DNA of 64,000 nucleotides from Gordonia phthalatica (GTDB lineage Bacteria > Actinomycetota > Actinomycetes > Mycobacteriales > Mycobacteriaceae), in contig NZ_CP011853.1 in the NCBI RefSeq assembly GCF_001305675.1, positions 1,364,001 through 1,428,000 on the forward strand, given 5' to 3'. Shown piece by piece: positions 60,210 to 64,000 of this stretch (position 1 is its first letter; every line of letters starts with the position of its first letter). The notes beneath the pieces were generated by a model that searched no databases, was not told where the DNA came from, and saw only the letters and a list, made by a program, of their open reading frames with translations. The position numbers and the translations under genes are program-made.

Positions 60210-60971
60210 ATGGACGCCAGAGACGCTCACCTGATCGTTCCCGACGGCTGCGCGGACTGGTGTCGCAGGCAGCCGTACGCCATCACCGTGCTGGAGGACG
60301 TCGTCGAGGTGGACCTCGACTGGTGGAACAGTCGGCTGGCCCGTCGCGAGATCCCCGCGCAGATCTCGGGACGCACTTCGGACGGCGCCCAGGTCTGGGC
60401 GGGGAAGGCGTTCATTCGTCGCGGCGATCTGGAGCCCGACGCGCCGGGCGTCGAGCTGAAGGAGGAGCCGGAGTTCTCCCGCCTCTACATGTGCGCGGCG
60501 TGGCTCGCCGAACACCGGCGGCGTGCGGTGCCGCGACGGTTCGTCGACGTCGGAGAACCCGGCGGAGGAGATCGGCGGTTCACCGCGATCGGACAGGCCC
60601 TCGCGGTGTGCCAGGGATCGCCCGGCCTGTTCGACATGTCCGCCTACCGCGACTGGTCGGGCTGGCCGGCGGCGCCCGGCGTCGGCCATACGCTGATGTC
60701 CCTGTACTGCTGGGCGTTGCATCGGGGCGGCGGGGAGCGCCCGCAACTGCTCGACAACGACTCAGCGGGCAGTCTCACCTGGCACGGTTGGATGGTGTCG
60801 TCGTCGGCGTCGCAGTTCTCGGTCCGGCGTTACGCCCGCTACAACGCGCTGATTCACGGGTGGGCCGAGCAGGCCGTGGTCCCTGCCGAACTCGTCGAGA
60901 TGTGGCTGAATCGCGAGTGGCACATGCGCTGCACCGAGGGCTCGAAACGCCGGGACGGTTCCGCGCTGTGA
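60210..60971 (+). CDS. Hypothetical protein
   Basis: The 253-residue protein is hydrophilic and Trp-rich. It begins MDARDAHLIVPDGCADWCRR and includes VEVDLDWWNSRLARREIPAQ, ISGRTSDGAQVWAGKAFIRR, TAIGQALAVCQGSPGLFDMS and VVPAELVEMWLNREWHMRCT. It has no signal peptide or membrane segment, and I recognise no family. ATG 60210 gives a sensible start between the cbtA-linked gene and the acyl-CoA dehydrogenase. The codon pattern supports this frame. Confidence 0.65.
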   Translation: MDARDAHLIVPDGCADWCRRQPYAITVLEDVVEVDLDWWNSRLARREIPAQISGRTSDGAQVWAGKAFIRRGDLEPDAPGVELKEEPEFSRLYMCAAWLAEHRRRAVPRRFVDVGEPGGGDRRFTAIGQALAVCQGSPGLFDMSAYRDWSGWPAAPGVGHTLMSLYCWALHRGGGERPQLLDNDSAGSLTWHGWMVSSSASQFSVRRYARYNALIHGWAEQAVVPAELVEMWLNREWHMRCTEGSKRRDGSAL

Positions 60972-60999
60972 CCCGCGCAGGGTACCGTCGAACCTCAAG

Positions 61000-61013
61000 T
61001 GGAACGTGTTCTA
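61000..61013. promoter_or_regulatory. KstR-like operator upstream of the acyl-CoA dehydrogenase
   Basis: TGGAACGTGTTCTA matches all fixed positions of the KstR consensus TnnAACnnGTTnnA. It lies 13 bp upstream of the dehydrogenase ATG at 61027, where a repressor would block transcription. KstR controls cholesterol uptake and degradation genes in mycobacteria and rhodococci. Confidence 0.75.
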
Positions 61014-61026
61014 GTTTGGAGGCTTG

Positions 61027-62250
61027 ATGTTCGAGTGGTCTGAAGAAGATGTGATGGTCCGTGAGGCCGTGCGGGGCTTCATCGACAAGGAGGTGCGGCC
61101 GAACGTCGACGCCCTGGAATCCGGGACGCTCCCGCCGTACGACATCCTCCGCAAGATGCTGAAGACCTTCGGGATGGACGCGATGAACGCCGAGAGCCTG
61201 CAGAAGGAGATCGCCGCCGAGGAGGCGGGCGAAGAACGAGCCAAGGGCGGCTCCACCAGCCTCGCCAACTCGATGTTCCTCATCCTCAACATGGAGATGG
61301 CCGGTGTCAGTCTGGGGCTCATCGCGTCGATGGGCGTGTCGATGGGCTTGACGGTCTCGACCATCCGCAGCCGCGGCACCCTGGCGCAGAAGAAGCGCTG
61401 GCTGCCGGAACTGGTGACGATGGAGAAGGTCGGCGCGTGGGCGATCACCGAACCCGACAGCGGCTCCGACGCGCTCGGCGGCATGAAGACGACGGTCCGC
61501 CGCGACGGCGACGACTACATCCTCAAGGGCAACAAGACCTTCATCACCAACGGCCCCTACGCGGACACCATGGTCGTCTTCGCCAAGCTCGACGAGGGCG
61601 ACGGCACCCCGATGCGCGACCGGAAAGTCCTCACCTTCGTCCTCGACAAGGGGATGGAGGGGCTGACCCAGGGCAAGGCGTTCAAGAAGATGGGCATGAT
61701 GAGCTCGCCGACCGGGGAACTCTTCTTCGACAACGTCCGCGTCAGCAAGGACCGACTGCTCGGCGAGACCGAGGACACCGGCTCGGATAAGCGCGGCGGC
61801 GACAGCGCCAAGGCCGGCTTCACCGCCGAGCGGATCGGCATCGCCGCGCTCTCGCTCGGCATCATCAACGAGTGCCAGCGACTCTCGCTCGAGTACGCGA
61901 AGACCCGCACCCTGTGGGGACAGGAGATCGCGAAGTTCCAGTTGATCCAGCTCAAACTCGCCGAGATGGAGATCGCGCGCCTCAACGTGCAGAACATGCT
62001 CTTCGTCGCGATGGAGGCGTCGAAGGCAGGCAAGCCGCCGACGCTCGCACAGGCGTCGGCGATGAAGCTGTACTCCTCGCGGGCGGCCACCGAGGTCGCG
62101 ATGGAGGCCGTCCAACTGTTCGGCGGCAACGGGTACATGGCCGAATACCGCGTGGAACAGCTTGCGCGCGACGCCAAGTCGCTGATGATCTACGCCGGCT
62201 CCAACGAGATCCAGGTGACCCACGTCGCCAAGGGGCTGCTGGCGCAGTGA
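61027..62250 (+). CDS. Acyl-CoA dehydrogenase
   Basis: This FAD enzyme oxidises acyl-CoA at the alpha-beta bond. The 407-residue protein shows WAITEPDSGSDALGGMKTTV (FAD/acyl region), LKGNKTFITNGPYADTMVVF, MSSPTGELFFDNVRVSKDRL, ERIGIAALSLGIINECQRLS and the C-terminal QLFGGNGYMAEYRVEQLARD, then IYAGSNEIQVTHVAKG. An insert of about 35 residues between helices 2 and 3 is rich in Glu and Lys (AEESLQKE-like). The KstR-like box suggests a sterol or side-chain role. I do not assign a fadE number. Confidence 0.92.
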   Translation: MFEWSEEDVMVREAVRGFIDKEVRPNVDALESGTLPPYDILRKMLKTFGMDAMNAESLQKEIAAEEAGEERAKGGSTSLANSMFLILNMEMAGVSLGLIASMGVSMGLTVSTIRSRGTLAQKKRWLPELVTMEKVGAWAITEPDSGSDALGGMKTTVRRDGDDYILKGNKTFITNGPYADTMVVFAKLDEGDGTPMRDRKVLTFVLDKGMEGLTQGKAFKKMGMMSSPTGELFFDNVRVSKDRLLGETEDTGSDKRGGDSAKAGFTAERIGIAALSLGIINECQRLSLEYAKTRTLWGQEIAKFQLIQLKLAEMEIARLNVQNMLFVAMEASKAGKPPTLAQASAMKLYSSRAATEVAMEAVQLFGGNGYMAEYRVEQLARDAKSLMIYAGSNEIQVTHVAKGLLAQ

Positions 62251-62270
62251 TCGGGTGAAGACCGTACGAC

Positions 62271-62309
62271 GACGGCGCCCTCCGAGACGTGTTCTCGGAG
62301 GGCGCCGTC
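62271..62309. terminator. Bidirectional terminator between acyl-CoA dehydrogenase and monooxygenase
   Basis: A perfect 17-bp stem (62271-62287 with 62293-62309, arms GACGGCGCCCTCCGAGA/TCTCGGAGGGCGCCGTC) has a 5-nt loop. CCGTACGAC upstream pairs further with a 3-nt bulge. It separates convergent genes. Confidence 0.9.
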
Positions 62310-62322
62310 GTACGGGCGATCG

Positions 62323-63840
62323 TCAGGCGTCGACGGTCTCCGGCGCCTTCTCCGTGGCCTTGCGGTAGTTGAGGAAGCGGTCGTCCACCTCGCCGTTGCG
62401 CAGCTGCTTCACGTCGGCGGCGACTGCCATGGTCATGGTCCACGGCTCTGCGACGCCCTGCTTGGGCAGGCGGTCCAGGGCACGCTTGACGTAGCCGGCA
62501 CCGAAGTCGAGGAGCGGTCGCGTCTCCATGCCGGGGTCGGGGATCGCCTCGACCGAGGTGAAGCCGCCCTCGTCCATGTGGGTGAGGATGCGGCACAGGT
62601 ACTCGCACAGCAGCCCGATCTTCAGGGTCCACGACGAGTTGGTGTAACCGATGGCGAGCGTCCAGTTCGGGACGCCCGACAGCATGGCGCCGCGGTAGGC
62701 GATGGTGTCGCGGAGCGCGATCGGCTCGCCGTTGCGGTGCAGCTCCAGGCCGCCGAACATCTGCAGATTCAGGCCCGTCGCGGTGACGACGATGTCGGCC
62801 TCGAGGACGGTGCCGTCCTCGAGTTCGATGCCGTTCTCGACGAACGTCTTGATGCGACCGGTCGCGATGGACGCGGTGCCCTTCTTCAGTGCCCGGAACA
62901 GGTCGCCGTCCGGCACCACGCAGAGGCGCTGGTCCCAGGGGTCGTAGGGCGGGTTGAAGTGCGTGTCGATGTCGAAGTCGCGGGGGAGGAGCGCCGCATT
63001 GGTGGAGCGGATCACCTTGCGCGCCAGCTTCGGGTGACTCTGGCAGAAGCTGTAGAAGAACTTCTGCTGCCAGATGTTCTTCTGGCGGCTCAGGGCGAAG
63101 CCGCGCTTGTCGCCCAGCACGGTCTTCATGGTGTTGGCGATCGGATCCTTGCGCGGCAGCGGGATCACGTAGGTGGGGGTGCGTTGCAGCATCGTGACGT
63201 GCGCGGCATCGCCCGCCATCGACGGAACCAGGGTCACCGCGGTGGCGCCGGAACCGATGACGACGACCTTCTTGCCCCGGTAGTCGAGGTCCTCCGGCCA
63301 ATGCTGCGGGTGGATGATCTGGCCGGCGAACGAGTCGGTGCCCGGGAACTCGGGGGTGAAGCCCTCGGCGTAGTTGTAGTAGCCGGTGCCGGCGAACACC
63401 CAGCGGGCCTTGACCTCCGAGCTCTCGCCGGTGTCGTAGTGCTGGACGGTCAGCGTCCACAGCTGCTCGTCGTCGGACCAGTCGGCGGATACGACGCGAC
63501 GGTTGAAGGCGATCTTCGACTCCAGATCGTCGTCGGCGACCGCTTCACGGAGGTAGTCGAGGATGCGCGGAGCGTCGGCGATCGCCTGCGGATCGGTCCA
63601 CGGCTTGAACTCGTATCCGAAGGTGTGCAGATCCGAGTCCGAGCGGATGCCGGGGTACTTGAACAGGTCCCAGGTGCCGCCGATGGTGTCGCGGGACTCG
63701 AGGATCGCGAACCGGCGACCGGGATGCTCGACGGTCAGGTAGTGGGCTGCGCCGATGCCGGAGATGCCTGCGCCGAGGATGGCGACGTCGAGGGGCTCGC
63801 CGCTCAGGATCGACGCGGTGGCGGTCGGTTCGGTGGTCAT
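62323..63840 (-). CDS. Flavin-containing Baeyer-Villiger-type monooxygenase
   Basis: The 505-residue NAD(P)H/FAD monooxygenase has VAILGAGISGIGAAHYL (FAD, about 19-35), ESRDTIGGTWDLFKYPGIRS and the type I fingerprint FAGQIIHPQHWP (171-182). A second Rossmann motif KVVVIGSGATAVTLV follows, with DIVVTATGLNLQM after it. It resembles EthA/MymA-type enzymes of mycobacteria, which oxidise ketones to esters or activate thioamides. ATG 63840 is chosen, and ATG 63855 is also possible. A palindrome lies 39 bp upstream, and a divergent gene begins beyond it. Confidence 0.92.
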   Translation of the reverse strand: MTTEPTATASILSGEPLDVAILGAGISGIGAAHYLTVEHPGRRFAILESRDTIGGTWDLFKYPGIRSDSDLHTFGYEFKPWTDPQAIADAPRILDYLREAVADDDLESKIAFNRRVVSADWSDDEQLWTLTVQHYDTGESSEVKARWVFAGTGYYNYAEGFTPEFPGTDSFAGQIIHPQHWPEDLDYRGKKVVVIGSGATAVTLVPSMAGDAAHVTMLQRTPTYVIPLPRKDPIANTMKTVLGDKRGFALSRQKNIWQQKFFYSFCQSHPKLARKVIRSTNAALLPRDFDIDTHFNPPYDPWDQRLCVVPDGDLFRALKKGTASIATGRIKTFVENGIELEDGTVLEADIVVTATGLNLQMFGGLELHRNGEPIALRDTIAYRGAMLSGVPNWTLAIGYTNSSWTLKIGLLCEYLCRILTHMDEGGFTSVEAIPDPGMETRPLLDFGAGYVKRALDRLPKQGVAEPWTMTMAVAADVKQLRNGEVDDRFLNYRKATEKAPETVDA

Positions 63841-63878
63841 GGAGGTTCCGTTCATCCGAAGGTCTGTGGCTTCTTTAC

Positions 63879-63896
63879 CAATGATCGTTGTCATTG
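63879..63896. promoter_or_regulatory. Palindromic operator candidate in the monooxygenase/divergent gene spacer
   Basis: CAATGA-TCGTTG-TCATTG has perfect 6-bp arms. It lies 39 bp before the monooxygenase start and 63 bp before the divergent start, typical of a TetR-type operator. Confidence 0.5.
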
Positions 63897-63958
63897 TGGG
63901 TGAAATGCAAGTGTAAAACGAACCGAGATGGCGGATCGCGAAGTGCATAATCGACCAC

Positions 63959-64000
63959 ATGGCTGCTGATCTCTCTCCATTGCGCGTGCCGAGCGACGCC
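63959..64000 (+). CDS. Start of a divergent gene (partial, 14 codons)
   Basis: ATG 63959 opens a frame that runs to the window edge without a stop (MAADLSPLRVPSDA). Its position is typical of the regulator paired with a Baeyer-Villiger monooxygenase, such as an EthR-like TetR protein, but only 14 residues are visible, so this is a guess. Confidence 0.4.
   Translation, partial: MAADLSPLRVPSDA

Noticed and set aside
1..64000. CRISPR arrays, tRNA or rRNA genes, IS elements, integrases
   Set aside because: No regularly spaced repeats, cloverleaf sequences, transposase or integrase motifs were recognised by reading both strands.

Overview
The window is chromosomal DNA from a high-GC actinobacterium of the order Mycobacteriales, most probably Gordonia or a close relative. 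Coding regions show strong G/C at third codon positions. There is a SAM-IV riboswitch in front of metY, an F420/LLM enzyme, a 13E12-type HNH gene, and KstR- and KstR2-like operators. The backbone follows, from memory, the gene order of the Mycobacterium tuberculosis segment from about Rv3366 down to Rv3296: trmL, folD-DUF3017, metX/metY, trpS-yihY, dacB1, sdhCDAB, cdd-deoA, add, the Rv3311 (SatS) homologue, upp, pmmB-deoD, an M20 amidohydrolase, a GGCT-like gene, lpdA, glpD, nei2 and lhr. No tRNA, rRNA, CRISPR array, integrase or IS transposase was recognised.

Layout. 1-7.7 kb: citrate synthase (cut at its C-terminus by the window edge), a retron-type reverse transcriptase preceded by strong hairpins, trmL, a 54-residue orphan protein, a PASTA lipoprotein, a DUF3556 membrane protein behind a KstR2-like operator, and the folD operon. 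7.7-19.9 kb: SAM-IV-controlled metY-metX, an MFS pump, xthA, a two-component SSS symporter, trpS-yihY, dacB and a frameshifted DUF4303-like gene. 19.9-28.5 kb: sdhCDAB facing cdd-deoA across an IdeR/DtxR-like box, then a secreted phosphodiesterase and add, so salvage genes and respiratory complex II adjoin. 28.5-46.6 kb: SatS-like chaperone, a predicted type VII-exported NlpC/P60 pair, upp, an ABC exporter, deoD-pmmB, beta-oxidation and peptidase genes, lpdA, an MFS pump, an ArsR/SRPBCC pair whose second gene carries a nonsense codon, and divergent glpK/glpD. 46.6-52 kb: a 13E12 gene, an AT-rich spacer, two PPOX paralogues around an adenylate cyclase, and a coupled LLM/NTF2 pair. 52-64 kb: nei2-lhr, a secreted phosphatase, cobalamin-riboswitch cbtBA with a degenerate phosphatase, a KstR-box acyl-CoA dehydrogenase, a Baeyer-Villiger monooxygenase, and the first codons of a divergent gene.

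Functional themes. Nucleoside salvage is scattered but complete enough to work together (cdd, deoA, add, upp, deoD, pmmB). Methionine synthesis and cobalt/B12 uptake are under riboswitches. Two genes carry textbook-matching sterol-regulon operators. The most unusual element is the retron-type reverse transcriptase at 1393-2703, with no neighbouring effector gene and a row of hairpins just upstream.
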